A stretch of 64,000 nucleotides of DNA from DATDPM01 sp963841995. Its GTDB lineage: Bacteria; Pseudomonadota; Alphaproteobacteria; DATDPM01. Each line of letters opens with the position of its first letter. The stretch's first letter is position 1. Shown one piece after another: positions 36,177 through 45,840 of this stretch. Below the pieces are notes generated by a model. That model ran no database searches, was not told the origin of the DNA, and worked only from the letters and a program-made list of their open reading frames with translations. The stretch covers positions 106,818 to 170,817 of the forward strand of contig CAWJEX010000011.1 of the NCBI GenBank assembly GCA_963841995.1. The letters run 5' to 3'. The position numbers and the translations under genes were made by a program.

Positions 36177-37958
36177 ATGGCAAATGACTGGCTGCATAAA
36201 GAAAGCGCCACCGAGAGCACTGCGCTGCTGGCCGGCCGCGTGGCAGTGCTGTATGCGCTCAGCCAATATTACCTCTTCCTGCCTTTCGCCGCGTTGTGCA
36301 TGGCGGCAACCATCGTCCATCACCCGGGGCAATTGTGGCTGACGGCCGCGCCCTTCCTGCTGCAGATCGTCGCCACCGTGGCTGGCAATAGGCTTAAGCA
36401 AAACTACGATTCCCGCCGCGTCGACGACGATCCGGCAATCTGGCTCAGGCGTTACACCATCTTTTCGGCCATCGTCGGCAGCATCTGGGGCTTTGGCGCG
36501 GTGGTCTGGTTCGTGCCGAATGCCTTCCCGGCGCAAGCCTATCTCTGCCTAGCCTTCCTCGGCATGACGGCGACCGAGTTCATCGTACGCGCGGCCTATC
36601 GCCCTGCCTATCTCGCACATGCTTCCTGTTCGCTTGGTCCCTTAGCCGTGATGCTGTTCCTCGATGGCAGTTCTTACGCGATGCTGACGAGCATACTTGT
36701 CCTCTTCTTTGGCGGCGTGCTTTACAGCTATTGCGAAGCAATCGGCAAAATGATCGACGACAGCGTCCGCCTCCGGCACGAAAACGCGCTGCTGGTTGTG
36801 AGGCTGTCGCATGAAAAACGCGAAGCGGAAGTAGCGCGCGATGCAGCGCGGACCAGTGAGCGCGCCAAATCGGCTTTCTTTGCGACCATGAGCCACGAAC
36901 TGCGCACACCGCTCAACGCCATGCTGGGCATGGCGCAGTTGCTGGAGCGCAGCGAGCTCGAAAAAACCCAACGCGAATACGTGAAGGTGCTGATCGAGGG
37001 TGGCCGCAGCCTGACGACGCTTCTGGATGACGTTATCGATCTCTCGCGCAGCGAAGACGAAGTGCCGGACGCGCCGAAGGAAGGCGGCAACGCCGCACAG
37101 GCTGTCCGCACCGTGGCGCGTCTGCTGCAATCTAAGGCGTGGGAGAAGCGCCTGAGGCTTTCGGTAAATGTCGCGCCCGATCTGCCGCGCGTGGCTGTTG
37201 ATCCACGCCAGCTCCGGCGCGTGCTACTTAAGCTCACCGACAATGCTCTGAAATTCACCGAGAAGGGCAGCGTCGAAATCACGGTAGCGCCGGTGACGGA
37301 AATGGATGGCCGCGCCTTCGTGCGGTTCCAGATCGCCGATACTGGCCCCGGCATATCGCGCGATGTCATACCGGTATTGTTCGACGCTTTCGCGCGCGCC
37401 GACGATTCTTATGCCCGCCAGCACAACGGCGCGGGCGTAGGCCTCGCTGTCGCCAAGCGCGTCGTGGAAGCGATGGGCGGCGCTATCGGCGTCGAGAGCG
37501 AGACCGGCAAGGGCGCCACTTTCTGGTTCACCGCGCCAGTGTCCACGACAGCCACGGGACACGCCGATGATGCAGAAGGGGACAGGATGAGCTTCGATTT
37601 CGATGGCGCCGACGCGGCGATAAACTCGAACACTTTCGCCACCCTTGAAAAATCTCTCGGCGTTACGACGCTGGTCGAGATTCTGCAATCCTACATGGCG
37701 ACCGCAGAGGGCTTGACCGCGGCGCTTGCCGGCGCCTCCGAAGCACAGGACTGGACACAGGCAGGCCGCCTTGCACAGGATATCGCGGGCGCTGCCGGCG
37801 GACTTGGCCTCGTGTCGCTGACGGCGACGGCGCGCGCGCTCGCGCAGGCGAGCCGCGACGGCAAGGGCTCGCTTTATACGGCCACACAGGACGTGCTGGC
37901 CGAACATCAGCGCACCAAGGAAGCGCTGCAGCGGCTGTATCCGTCGCTTGCCGCCTGA
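36177..37958 (+). CDS. Membrane histidine kinase with degenerate Hpt-like tail
   Basis: A 593-residue sensor kinase. About six membrane helices occupy residues 20-190 with no clear sensor domain, then a short coiled linker. HisKA follows with phospho-acceptor His240 (ATMSHELRTPLNAML). The HATPase domain has an N box (LTDNALKFTEKG), DTGPGI, and GVGLAVAKRVVEAMGG. The last 110 residues look like an Hpt domain, but the expected His is Gln (LAQDIAGAAGGLG). No receiver domain is encoded here or next door, so partners are unknown. Confidence 0.88.
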   Translation: MANDWLHKESATESTALLAGRVAVLYALSQYYLFLPFAALCMAATIVHHPGQLWLTAAPFLLQIVATVAGNRLKQNYDSRRVDDDPAIWLRRYTIFSAIVGSIWGFGAVVWFVPNAFPAQAYLCLAFLGMTATEFIVRAAYRPAYLAHASCSLGPLAVMLFLDGSSYAMLTSILVLFFGGVLYSYCEAIGKMIDDSVRLRHENALLVVRLSHEKREAEVARDAARTSERAKSAFFATMSHELRTPLNAMLGMAQLLERSELEKTQREYVKVLIEGGRSLTTLLDDVIDLSRSEDEVPDAPKEGGNAAQAVRTVARLLQSKAWEKRLRLSVNVAPDLPRVAVDPRQLRRVLLKLTDNALKFTEKGSVEITVAPVTEMDGRAFVRFQIADTGPGISRDVIPVLFDAFARADDSYARQHNGAGVGLAVAKRVVEAMGGAIGVESETGKGATFWFTAPVSTTATGHADDAEGDRMSFDFDGADAAINSNTFATLEKSLGVTTLVEILQSYMATAEGLTAALAGASEAQDWTQAGRLAQDIAGAAGGLGLVSLTATARALAQASRDGKGSLYTATQDVLAEHQRTKEALQRLYPSLAA

Positions 37959-38051
37959 TTTCGCCGATTTCTTTGGATGATCCGCCCGGCGCACTTGGTC
38001 GTGCGCGAGCCCAAGGTTATGTAGAATGCTACAAAACGGCAGCAGCGATTC

Positions 38052-39212
38052 ATGGCGCAACCGGACAGGATGCTATTTGAGGCAAGCGGACCCGAGGACA
38101 CGGGCGGTCCCGCCTATGGTCGGAATTCGACGGGCATTTTGCCGAGCCATGTGCTGAAACGTCTTATACGCGCCCGGCGCGAAATCCTGGCCACTGAAGA
38201 AATCGCGGACGAGCAAATCCAGCCTGCCAGCCTGGATTTGCGCTTGGGCGCGCAGGCCTATCGTGTGCGAGCGAGTTTTCTTCCCGGGCAAGCTACGCGC
38301 GTGGCCGACAAGCTTGCGGAAATAGCGATTCACGAATTCGACCTCAGCCACGGTGCGGTGCTGGAAACTGGCTGCGTTTATGTCATCCCCCTGCTGGAGC
38401 AGCTGGAACTGTCTTTCCGCGTTTCGGGTGTCGCCAATCCCAAAAGCTCGACCGGGCGGCTAGACGTTTTCACCCGCCTCATCACCGATGGCGCGCAGTC
38501 CTTCGATCGGGTCGAGGAGAATTATCATGGCCCGCTTTATGCCGAGATTTCGCCCCGCACCTTTCCCATCCTTGTGCGCAAGGGCTCGCGGCTGAACCAG
38601 CTCCGGCTCCGTCACGGCTCGCCGCAATTCACCGACACGCAGTTAAAGCGGCTGCACGCCGATGTGGGGCTGGTGGATGGCCCCGCCGACATCGAGGGCG
38701 GGCTCGCACTCACTGTCGACTTGCAAGGCGAGGCGCTAACGCGCCAGGTGGGCTGGCGGGCGCGGCGGCACGCAGGCGTGATAGACGTGGATGCGCGCGC
38801 GGCCTATGACCCGCTCGATTTCTGGGACCCCGTTTACGCGCGCAAGGAATCGGGCATCGTGCTCGACCCGGACGAGTTCTACATTCTGGCCTCGCGCGAG
38901 GCGGTTTCCATCCCGCCCGAATACGCCGCCGAGATGGTGCCCTTCAATCCGATGGTGGGTGAGTTCCGCGTCCATTATGCGGGCTTTTTCGACCCCGGAT
39001 TCGGGCACGAGGCGGGCAAGGGCCGGGGCGCCCGGGCTGTGCTGGAGGTCCGCTCCCGCGAGGTTCCCTTTATCCTGGAGCATGGCCAGACCATCGGGCG
39101 GCTGGTGTTCGAGCGGCTGACCGACCCGCCGCTCGAAGTCTATGGGGAGGCGCTAGGCTCCCATTACCAGAGGCAAGGACTCAAGCTTTCCAAGCACTTC
39201 CGGGCACCTTGA
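38052..39212 (+). CDS. dcd: dCTP deaminase, long alphaproteobacterial form
   Basis: A 386-residue 2'-deoxycytidine 5'-triphosphate deaminase, making dUTP for thymidylate synthesis. It is about twice the length of E. coli Dcd. Both halves show dUTPase-fold motifs: IQPASLDLRLG and NPKSSTGRLDVFTRL in the first half, and GFFDPGFGHE with FILEHGQTIGRLVFERL in the second. This looks like an internal tandem duplication, as in other alphaproteobacteria. It has its own terminator about 170 bases downstream. Confidence 0.92.
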   Translation: MAQPDRMLFEASGPEDTGGPAYGRNSTGILPSHVLKRLIRARREILATEEIADEQIQPASLDLRLGAQAYRVRASFLPGQATRVADKLAEIAIHEFDLSHGAVLETGCVYVIPLLEQLELSFRVSGVANPKSSTGRLDVFTRLITDGAQSFDRVEENYHGPLYAEISPRTFPILVRKGSRLNQLRLRHGSPQFTDTQLKRLHADVGLVDGPADIEGGLALTVDLQGEALTRQVGWRARRHAGVIDVDARAAYDPLDFWDPVYARKESGIVLDPDEFYILASREAVSIPPEYAAEMVPFNPMVGEFRVHYAGFFDPGFGHEAGKGRGARAVLEVRSREVPFILEHGQTIGRLVFERLTDPPLEVYGEALGSHYQRQGLKLSKHFRAP

Positions 39213-39378
39213 GGGTGTCATGTTTCTGTGGCTTTACATCCACACTACGACATAAATGCATCGCGAAAGCCTTGAATTAATTGCGCCCAAAGGCCTGTCG
39301 CGCGAACGTTACGTCAGTCGTACGTCCGCGGAGGGGCGATGGATGTGCGATCTCTGGGTCCGCATCGAGGGGGCTCAT

Positions 39379-39421
39379 GTGAGGCGGCAAGGTCCTACGG
39401 ATCGGCCGCCTCACCCTTTTC
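39379..39421 (+). terminator. Rho-independent terminator between dcd and tRNA-Gly
   Basis: A perfect 10-bp stem (GTGAGGCGGC with GCCGCCTCAC), a 16-base loop and a CCTTTTCT tail. It lies about 170 bases beyond the dcd stop and 70 bases before the tRNA, so it ends dcd or a short transcript starting within this 276-base gap. Confidence 0.75.
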
Positions 39422-39488
39422 TGGCTCATAGGGAGAAGGGCGCCATGCTTCCGGCGCCGGGGAACCGCATGCTAATGAGGCTGCGGGC

Positions 39489-39562
39489 GCGGGCGTAGTT
39501 CAATGGTAGAACGGCAGCTTCCCAAGCTGCATACGAGGGTTCGATTCCCTTCGCCCGCTCCA
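39489..39562 (+). tRNA. tRNA-Gly (CCC)
   Basis: A complete 74-nt plus-strand cloverleaf with encoded CCA. The acceptor stem is GCGGGCG/CGCCCGC, the anticodon loop TTCCCAA has anticodon CCC, and the T loop is TTCGATT. It shares its acceptor stem with the GCC isoacceptor at 27.5 kb. Confidence 0.95.
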
Positions 39563-39576
39563 GCCACAAACTAGGG

Positions 39577-39996
39577 ATGCCCATGCAACGGTTTTTGCTC
39601 ACTTTCGCCATCATAATAACTGCCGGTAGCGGCGCCCTTGCCGGTGTGCCCCTTTATCCCACCCAGGACTGTGGCAAGGAAACGGCCCAGATGGGCATAA
39701 ACCAATGTTTCGCAAACAATCTCGACACGGCAAATGCGGCGCTGAACAAGCTCTATGGCAAGATGATGGCGCGCCAAAGCGATTCCAAAGCCAAGGCGCA
39801 GCTTCGCATTGCCGAGCGCGCCTGGGTCGCGGCCAAGGACAAGGACTGCACCGAGGCATCGGCGGAAGACGCTGGAGGCAGCATCCAGTCGATGGATTAT
39901 TCCGACTGCGAAATCCATAATACCGACGCACGCATTCGGGAGCTCGAGAAAATGGCCGGGTGCACGGGCAGCGTGAGCACCTGCAACCCAAAATAA
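39577..39996 (+). CDS. LprI/DUF1311 family periplasmic protein
   Basis: A 139-residue exported protein with a signal peptide (residues 1-21, ends ALAG). A DUF1311 domain related to lysozyme-inhibitor LprI follows, with conserved Cys-rich positions: QDCGKETAQMGINQC, RIAERAWVAAKDKDC and TDARIRELEKMAGC. The cysteines probably form disulfides. It starts 14 bases after tRNA-Gly(CCC) and may be read from the tRNA promoter. ATG 39577 or 39583 could be used. The SET-domain gene follows after 17 bases. Confidence 0.85.
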   Translation: MPMQRFLLTFAIIITAGSGALAGVPLYPTQDCGKETAQMGINQCFANNLDTANAALNKLYGKMMARQSDSKAKAQLRIAERAWVAAKDKDCTEASAEDAGGSIQSMDYSDCEIHNTDARIRELEKMAGCTGSVSTCNPK

Positions 39997-40013
39997 TCTG
40001 AACAGAGATAAAA

Positions 40014-41033
40014 ATGCCGGCCAATTGGACATGGGATCAGATGGTCGAAGAGTTCCGCTCACTTGGCGGCGTGGCGGATAATATTTGCATGAGGGAAGGT
40101 TCCGCCGGGCGCGGCATTTTTCCCCTCGACCCGTCGCAACCTGTTGCGATCCACGCACCAAAAAACCTGCTCTTTACGATAAGCGATGTCGAATTCGAAA
40201 ATGGCGACTTGCGCGTGAAAAAGAGCGCCTCGGAGGTCGGCAAACGCGAAAAGGAATTTTTCGACACCTATCAGAAAGCATTTTCCTGGGAAGCACGTGG
40301 GCGCGAGGATTGCGCGGGATTCGTGAATGAGATGGAGACGCTTCCCGCCAGTCTACGCGACATACTGATGAAGGAATTCGGCTTGCAGTTCATTTTCCAG
40401 GGTGGCGAGACGGAGCAGATGCAAAACAGATTCCTGAAATCGCGCACGATCCGCAGCCAGGGACGGCAAGTCATCATGCCCGTCGTGGAGCTTATCAATC
40501 ACGGCGTACGGGGCTCGGAATTTCAATACAAGGAAGGCATCGGCGTCAGAGGAACCTTCGCCGATGAAGTTCTGGCCCGTTACACCCTCAGCGATCCGCT
40601 CGGCGTGTTGGGAATATGGGGGTTTGCCAGCCCCGAGCCGACGGCATTCAGCATGCCCATGCGGTTGCCGTTGGGCGATCACCGCTTGATCATTCACCGC
40701 AATTTCAGTGAGAAGACAAAAATCGGCAACGTCCGGGTGCCAGCCGTCAAAATCAATGGCAATAATGTTGTGCTGTCGCATCTTCTGATCGGGCATGAGA
40801 AGTTTCCCAAATTGCCCAAAGGCATTTTTTATCACCTGATGCAAGACCAAGGGATTGACCAGTCCACTGCGGAAGAGCTGTTCGATCGCATACAGCATTT
40901 CAACCGGACGAAATTCCTGAAATTGCGGGCGGCACTGGACGAGGCAGACGGGCTGGCCGCCACAATCATGCGCAACGTGGCGCAGTATCAATTGCGGGCG
41001 ATGTCCTTTTACGTAGGCGCGCGAAAACTGTGA
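40014..41033 (+). CDS. SET-domain protein (LSMT/SETD-like), putative lysine methyltransferase
   Basis: A 339-residue protein I read as a SET domain of the Rubisco-LSMT/SETD3 type. The N-terminal block SAGRGIFPLDPSQPVAIH and PKNLLFTISDVEF match the first SET motif and the strand after it. MPVVELINHGVRGSEF supplies the Asn-His pair, and TFADEVLARYTLSDPLGVLGIWGF matches the catalytic-Tyr region and the following LLxxYGF-like stretch. A helical insert and a C-terminal helical domain complete the layout. This family uses S-adenosylmethionine to methylate protein Lys or His. The target is unknown. Recognition is by motif only. Confidence 0.55.
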   Translation: MPANWTWDQMVEEFRSLGGVADNICMREGSAGRGIFPLDPSQPVAIHAPKNLLFTISDVEFENGDLRVKKSASEVGKREKEFFDTYQKAFSWEARGREDCAGFVNEMETLPASLRDILMKEFGLQFIFQGGETEQMQNRFLKSRTIRSQGRQVIMPVVELINHGVRGSEFQYKEGIGVRGTFADEVLARYTLSDPLGVLGIWGFASPEPTAFSMPMRLPLGDHRLIIHRNFSEKTKIGNVRVPAVKINGNNVVLSHLLIGHEKFPKLPKGIFYHLMQDQGIDQSTAEELFDRIQHFNRTKFLKLRAALDEADGLAATIMRNVAQYQLRAMSFYVGARKL

Positions 41034-41046
41034 CGGCGCCGGAAGC

Positions 41047-42558
41047 CTAGACAGGATTCGCTTCGGTTTCGGCGTCTTCTTCCAGCACCACGCCGTGGCC
41101 CCACAGGCGCTCAACATGCGCCAGCACCTGGTTTTTCGCCGCGGCATTCAGCGGAACGCCATGATGGCGGCGATGCACCAACGTGAGCGTGCGGTCGCCT
41201 TTCAGCGTGGCGCTCGCAACTTGGATGTTGGGATCGGCTTCGCTGACATCATAGGAATGAGCGAGATCAGAACGTACGCGCCGGTAGCCCGCCTCGTCGT
41301 GAATGGCCGAAACGCGGAGGACGGGATCCTGCGCACGATCGTGCAACGCGAACAGGCGAAAATCACGCATGACCTTGGGGCTTAGGAATTGGCCGACGAA
41401 GCTTTCGTCGCGGTAATTCGCCCAGGCGTCTTTCAGCACAGTGCGCCAATTGCCGGAACCGGCGAAGGCAGGAAACCAGTCGCGGTCTTCCACGGTCGGC
41501 TGCTCGCAGATGCGCCTGATGTCGGTCATCATGGCAAAACCTAGCGCGTAGGGATTGATGCCGTTGTAGCGCGGATCGTCGTAATCGGGCTGCAGGATCA
41601 CCGACGTGTGGCTGTGCAGGAATTCGAACATCGCGCTTTCGGTAATCTGCCCACGGTCATAAAGCGCGTTCATCAGGTAATGATGCACGAAGGAGGCCGC
41701 GCCTTCGTTCATCAGCTTGGTCTGGCGTTGCGGATAGAAGTACTGCGCCAGATTGCGTACGATGCGCAAAATCTCGCGTTGCCAGGATTTGAGCTCCGGC
41801 GAATGTTTTTCAAGAAAATACAGAACATTTTCTTCCGGCAGCTTAATCTCGCCGGCCCCTTCTTCTTCATCCGCTTCCCAGGTCGGGCGCTGTAATGGCG
41901 GCTCAGCGCCCGCAGGCAATGTGCGCCATAGCTCGCTGTAATCTTCTTCGGCATGGGCTTCGCGCTTGCGCAACTTTTCCAGCATGCGGCTTTTCGATGG
42001 GCGCGGCGGGCGGCGATAGCGGAACACGCCCTGCTCCATGAGCGCGTGAGCGGAATCGAGCATGGCTTCCACCTCGCCGCGGCCATAACGCTCTTCGCAA
42101 GCCGAGATATAACGCTTGGCGAAAGCGAGATAATCGAGAATGCCTTCGGCGTTAGTCCATTGGCGGAACAGATAATTGTTCTTGAAGAAATGATTGTGCC
42201 CGAAGGCTGCATGCGCCAGCACAATGGCCTGCATGGTCATGGTGTTTTCTTCGAGCAGATGGCAGATGCAGGGGTTGGAATTGATGACGATCTCGTAAGC
42301 GAGGCCCATGTGCCCCGCACGGTAAAGCGCCTCCTCGCGCGCGAACAATTTGCCGAAAGACCAATGGTGATACATCAGCGGCATGCCGAGCGCCGAATAG
42401 GCGTCCAGCATCTGCTCGGTGGAAATCACCTCGATCTGGTTGGGATAGATGTCGAGCTTGAGATCATCGAGCGCGATTTCTTCCAGCGCGTTGTAAACGC
42501 GGTCGAGTGTTTCGAAATCCCATTCGGGCTCGGTGAATAGCAGTTTGCGCGCGCTCAA
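41047..42558 (-). CDS. spoVR: SpoVR family protein
   Basis: A 503-residue SpoVR/YcgB protein. Typical blocks are EVISTEQMLDAYSALGMP, WSFGKLFAREE, ILQPDYDDPRYNGINPYALGF (in parts) and RRHHGVPLNAAAKNQVLAHV near the C-terminus. SpoVR was named for Bacillus spore cortex formation, but in Gram-negatives it accompanies PrkA and DUF444 in a stress/stationary-phase module of unknown biochemistry. It overlaps the DUF444 gene by four bases and is last in the operon. Confidence 0.93.
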   Translation of the reverse strand: MSARKLLFTEPEWDFETLDRVYNALEEIALDDLKLDIYPNQIEVISTEQMLDAYSALGMPLMYHHWSFGKLFAREEALYRAGHMGLAYEIVINSNPCICHLLEENTMTMQAIVLAHAAFGHNHFFKNNYLFRQWTNAEGILDYLAFAKRYISACEERYGRGEVEAMLDSAHALMEQGVFRYRRPPRPSKSRMLEKLRKREAHAEEDYSELWRTLPAGAEPPLQRPTWEADEEEGAGEIKLPEENVLYFLEKHSPELKSWQREILRIVRNLAQYFYPQRQTKLMNEGAASFVHHYLMNALYDRGQITESAMFEFLHSHTSVILQPDYDDPRYNGINPYALGFAMMTDIRRICEQPTVEDRDWFPAFAGSGNWRTVLKDAWANYRDESFVGQFLSPKVMRDFRLFALHDRAQDPVLRVSAIHDEAGYRRVRSDLAHSYDVSEADPNIQVASATLKGDRTLTLVHRRHHGVPLNAAAKNQVLAHVERLWGHGVVLEEDAETEANPV

Positions 42559-43868
42559 CCCGCGTTCTCCACTTTCTTGAACAGATCGTGGAACACGGGG
42601 AAAATGTCGGCGGGCTTGGCGATGCGCTTGGTGACGAAATTAGGCCAGCGGCTGCCAAGTGTGCGATAGGCGCGCCAGAGTTCCGCGCCCGCTTCCTCAT
42701 TGGCGAAGACCTCCATCTCGCGCTCATCGAGGATTTCGATATAGGCGTAATACTGGCAGATTGGCATTAGCGCCGAATCCAATAATTCCACACAGCGCCG
42801 CGCATCGCCCGACTGGGTGTAACCATCGGAGGCCTGCGCCGCAAAAATATTCCAGTCTGCGGTGGCATAACGCGCGCGCTGGATTTCAAGCATCTTTTCC
42901 AGCGCAGTCGAGACAATTGTGCCGCCGGACTGGCGCGAATAGAAAAACGTTTCCTCGTCCACTTCCTGGGCGTCATGCGTGTGGCGGATGAACACGATGT
43001 CCACGCGCTTGTAACGCCGCTCGAGAAACAGATGCAGCAGGATAAAGAAGCGCTTGGCCAGATCCTTTTCGCGCTCACCCATCGAGCCAGACACGTCCAT
43101 CAGACAGAACATCACCGCGCGGCTTGTCGGCAATGGCTGTTCGATAAAGGCGTTGTAACGGACATCGAGCGGATCGATATAGGCCACCCACTTTCGCCTA
43201 GTGTTGACGCGTTCCAGTTCGACCTTGAGCGCCGCGATGCGTTCCTGCACCGCCTGAGTTTTCACCCGGCTCTTCACCAACGCCGCGATTTCATCTTCTA
43301 GCGCCTTGACGTCGGCGAGGCTCGGCCGCCGGAGCGCCAGCCTGCGGCCATAGGCATTGCGCATGGTGCGCACGATATTCATCTGGTTGGGCGAGCCCGT
43401 GGTGGTAATGCCCGAGCGCTTCCAGTTCTGCGATGTCACTTCCTTGAGCGACGTACGCACCAGATTGGGCAGTTCAAGATCCTCGAAGAAAATGTCGAGG
43501 ATTTCGTCCTCGCGCATGACGAATTCAAAATCGTCCTCACCTTCGCCCGAAGTGGCGGCCTCCTTGCCTTTGGCACCCTCACCTTCGCGCGGTTTCTTGA
43601 TCTGGTCGCCTGGCATGAATTCCCTGTTGCCAGGCAGCACGAAATCGCGCTCGCCGCCAATTTTCGGGTCGAGCCTGAAATGGGGTTCGCGAATGCCCTG
43701 CGAGGATATTTTTATTTTGCGGTCGTGGCCTACATCGGCGACGCCAGCGGCCTTCAACGATTTTTGCACAGCCTCGCGGATTTGCGCGCGCGCGCGGCGC
43801 AGGAAACGCTGGCGATTGGCGAGGCTCTTGCCCTTGGGGTTCAGCCGCCGATCGATGAAGTAGGTCAT
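42555..43868 (-). CDS. yeaH: DUF444 (YeaH/YhbH) family protein
   Basis: A 437-residue YeaH/YhbH protein with a von Willebrand A-like C-terminal half. The MIDAS-like block VMFCLMDVSGSMGEREKDLA lies near residue 250, and LSPIC-like metal-binding positions occur further on. The N-terminus, DRRLNPKGKSLANRQRFLRRA, is strongly conserved in the family. In E. coli yeaG-yeaH is induced by nitrogen starvation and acid. It is the middle gene of the prkA operon. Confidence 0.93.
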   Translation of the reverse strand: MTYFIDRRLNPKGKSLANRQRFLRRARAQIREAVQKSLKAAGVADVGHDRKIKISSQGIREPHFRLDPKIGGERDFVLPGNREFMPGDQIKKPREGEGAKGKEAATSGEGEDDFEFVMREDEILDIFFEDLELPNLVRTSLKEVTSQNWKRSGITTTGSPNQMNIVRTMRNAYGRRLALRRPSLADVKALEDEIAALVKSRVKTQAVQERIAALKVELERVNTRRKWVAYIDPLDVRYNAFIEQPLPTSRAVMFCLMDVSGSMGEREKDLAKRFFILLHLFLERRYKRVDIVFIRHTHDAQEVDEETFFYSRQSGGTIVSTALEKMLEIQRARYATADWNIFAAQASDGYTQSGDARRCVELLDSALMPICQYYAYIEILDEREMEVFANEEAGAELWRAYRTLGSRWPNFVTKRIAKPADIFPVFHDLFKKVENAG

Positions 43869-43895
43869 GGCGCACGCCGGAGCGACGGTTTCCCG

Positions 43896-45840
43896 TCACC
43901 CCGCCTTGTTGACGCGCATGTACCATTCGACGAGGCGGCGCACCTGTCGCTGCGTGTAGCCGCGCGCCAGCATGCGCTTGACGAACTCGTTGTGCTTGGT
44001 TTCGGTCTCGCTGTCCTTCTTGGACTCGAAGCTGATGACGGGCAGCAAATCTTCCACCTGCGTGAACATCCGTTTCTCGATGACGTTGCGGATTTTCTCA
44101 TACGCCGTCCAGGCCGGATTCTTGCCGTCATTCGCCGCGCGATAGCGAAGCGCGAATTTCACCACCTCATTGCGGAAGTCCTTTGGATTGGCGATGCCGG
44201 CCGGTTTTTCGATCTTCGAGAGTTCCGTGTCGATTGCCGCGCGGTCGAGCAATTGGCCGGTGTCGGCATCCTTGAAGTCCTGATCCTCGATCCAGGCGTC
44301 GGCATAGGCGATGTAGCGGTCGAACAGATTCTGGCCGTATTCGCCGTAGGATTCGAGATAGGCCTTCTGGATTTCCTTGCCGATGAATTCGGCATAACGC
44401 GGCGCCAGCTCCGCCTTGATGAATTCGAGATATTTCTTTTCGGTCTCGTCCGGGAACTGTTCGCGGCGAATCGATTGTTCCAGCACATACATCAGGTGCA
44501 CCGGGTCGGCGGTGATTTCGGTGACATCGTAATTGAAGGTCTCCGACAGCGTCTTGTAGGCGAAGCGGGTGGAAATGCCCGTCATGCCTTCGTCAATGCC
44601 GGCAGCGTCTTTGTATTCCTGCAGCGTTTTCGCCTTGGGATCGGTGTCGCGCAACTTTTCGCCGTCATAGACGCGCATCTTGGAGGTGAGGTTGGAGTTC
44701 TCATGCTCCTTGAGCCGCGTCATGACGCAGAATTTTGCCAGCATTTCCAGCGTTTCGGGCGCGCAAGGCGCGGTGTCGAGTTCGCTTTCGTGCAGCAGCT
44801 TCTTGTAGATCCGCACTTCCTCGGTCGCGCGCAGGCAATAGGGCACGGTGATGACGCAGATGCGGTCGAGGAACGCCTCGTTGTTCTTGTTCGACTTAAA
44901 CTGTTGCCATTCGGCTTCGTTCGAATGCGCGAGAATGATGCCGTTGAAGGGAATGGGGCCCAGCGTTTCGGTGCCGATGTAATTGCCTTCCTGGGTCGCC
45001 GTCAGCAGCGGGTGCAGCACCTTGATCGGTGCCTTGAACATTTCGACGAATTCGAGCAGGCCCTGATTGGCGTGGCATAGCCCGCCAGAGAAGCTGTAGG
45101 CGTCGGGATCGTTCTGGCTGAAATGCTCGAGCTTGCGGATGTCGACCTTGCCGGCCAGCGATGAAATGTCCTGATTGTTCTCGTCGCCGGGCTCTGTCTT
45201 GGCGATGGCGATCTGGCGCAATTTGGAGGGATAGAGCTTCGCGACTTCGAATTTCGATATGTCGCCGCCGAATTCGTCCAAACGTCTTCACCGCCCACGG
45301 GCTGATGACGCCGGTCAGGCGGTGGCTGTCGATGCCATAACGATCCTGCAAGAGCGCTGCGAGGTCGGTCGAGCGGAAAAGCCCAAGCGGGCTTTCGAAA
45401 ACAGGGCTGACTGGTTGCCGGCCTTCAGCACATAGATCGGATATTTTTCCATCAGGTCCTTCAGCCGCTCGGCCAGCGAGGACTTGCCGCCGCCAACCGG
45501 GCCGAGGAGATAAAGAATCTGCCGTTTCTCTTCGAGGCCCTGCGCCGCGTGCTTGAAATAGCCCACGATGCGCTCGATGCGTGTCTTCCATGCCGTAGAA
45601 GCCTTCGAAGGCGCGATAACGCTTGATGGTGCGGTTGAAGAAAATGCGACCGAGCCGCGGATCCTGCGACGTGTCCACCAGCTCCGGCTCGCCGATTGCC
45701 GCGATCAGCCGCTCGGACGGCGAGGCGTAGAGCATCTTGTCGTCGCGCGCCGCCAGCAGCCAGTCGCGCAAGCTCATCGTTTCCACTTGCTCGCGCGAAT
45801 ACGCCTGATTGAAAAGATCGAAGACGTCTAGTTCGCTCAT
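43896..45840 (-). CDS. prkA: PrkA AAA+ serine protein kinase/protease, three frame breaks as assembled
   Basis: A PrkA/YeaG protein of about 648 residues after repair, the normal family length. It starts at 45840 (GGAG upstream; MSELDVFDLFNQ). The AAA+ Walker A is GPVGGGKSSLAERL, and SPVFESPLGLF and FGGDISKF are family blocks. Breaks lie near 45,580 (extra base in MEDT-IERIVGYF), near 45,412 (one missing G in KAGNQ-VSPVF) and near 45,290 (extra T in VKTL-DEFGGD). The long C-terminal part is open. Such conserved sequence on both sides argues for sequencing error. First gene of the operon with DUF444 and SpoVR. Confidence 0.9.

Noticed and set aside
39256..39498. An 80-codon plus-strand frame before tRNA-Gly(CCC)
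   Set aside because: It crosses the terminator hairpin and enters the tRNA; nothing in the peptide is recognisable.
39426..39614. A minus-strand frame over tRNA-Gly with the peptide AKGIEPSYAAWEAAVLPLNY
   Set aside because: This is the well-known false protein produced by translating the antisense of a tRNA-Gly gene; it is not a gene.
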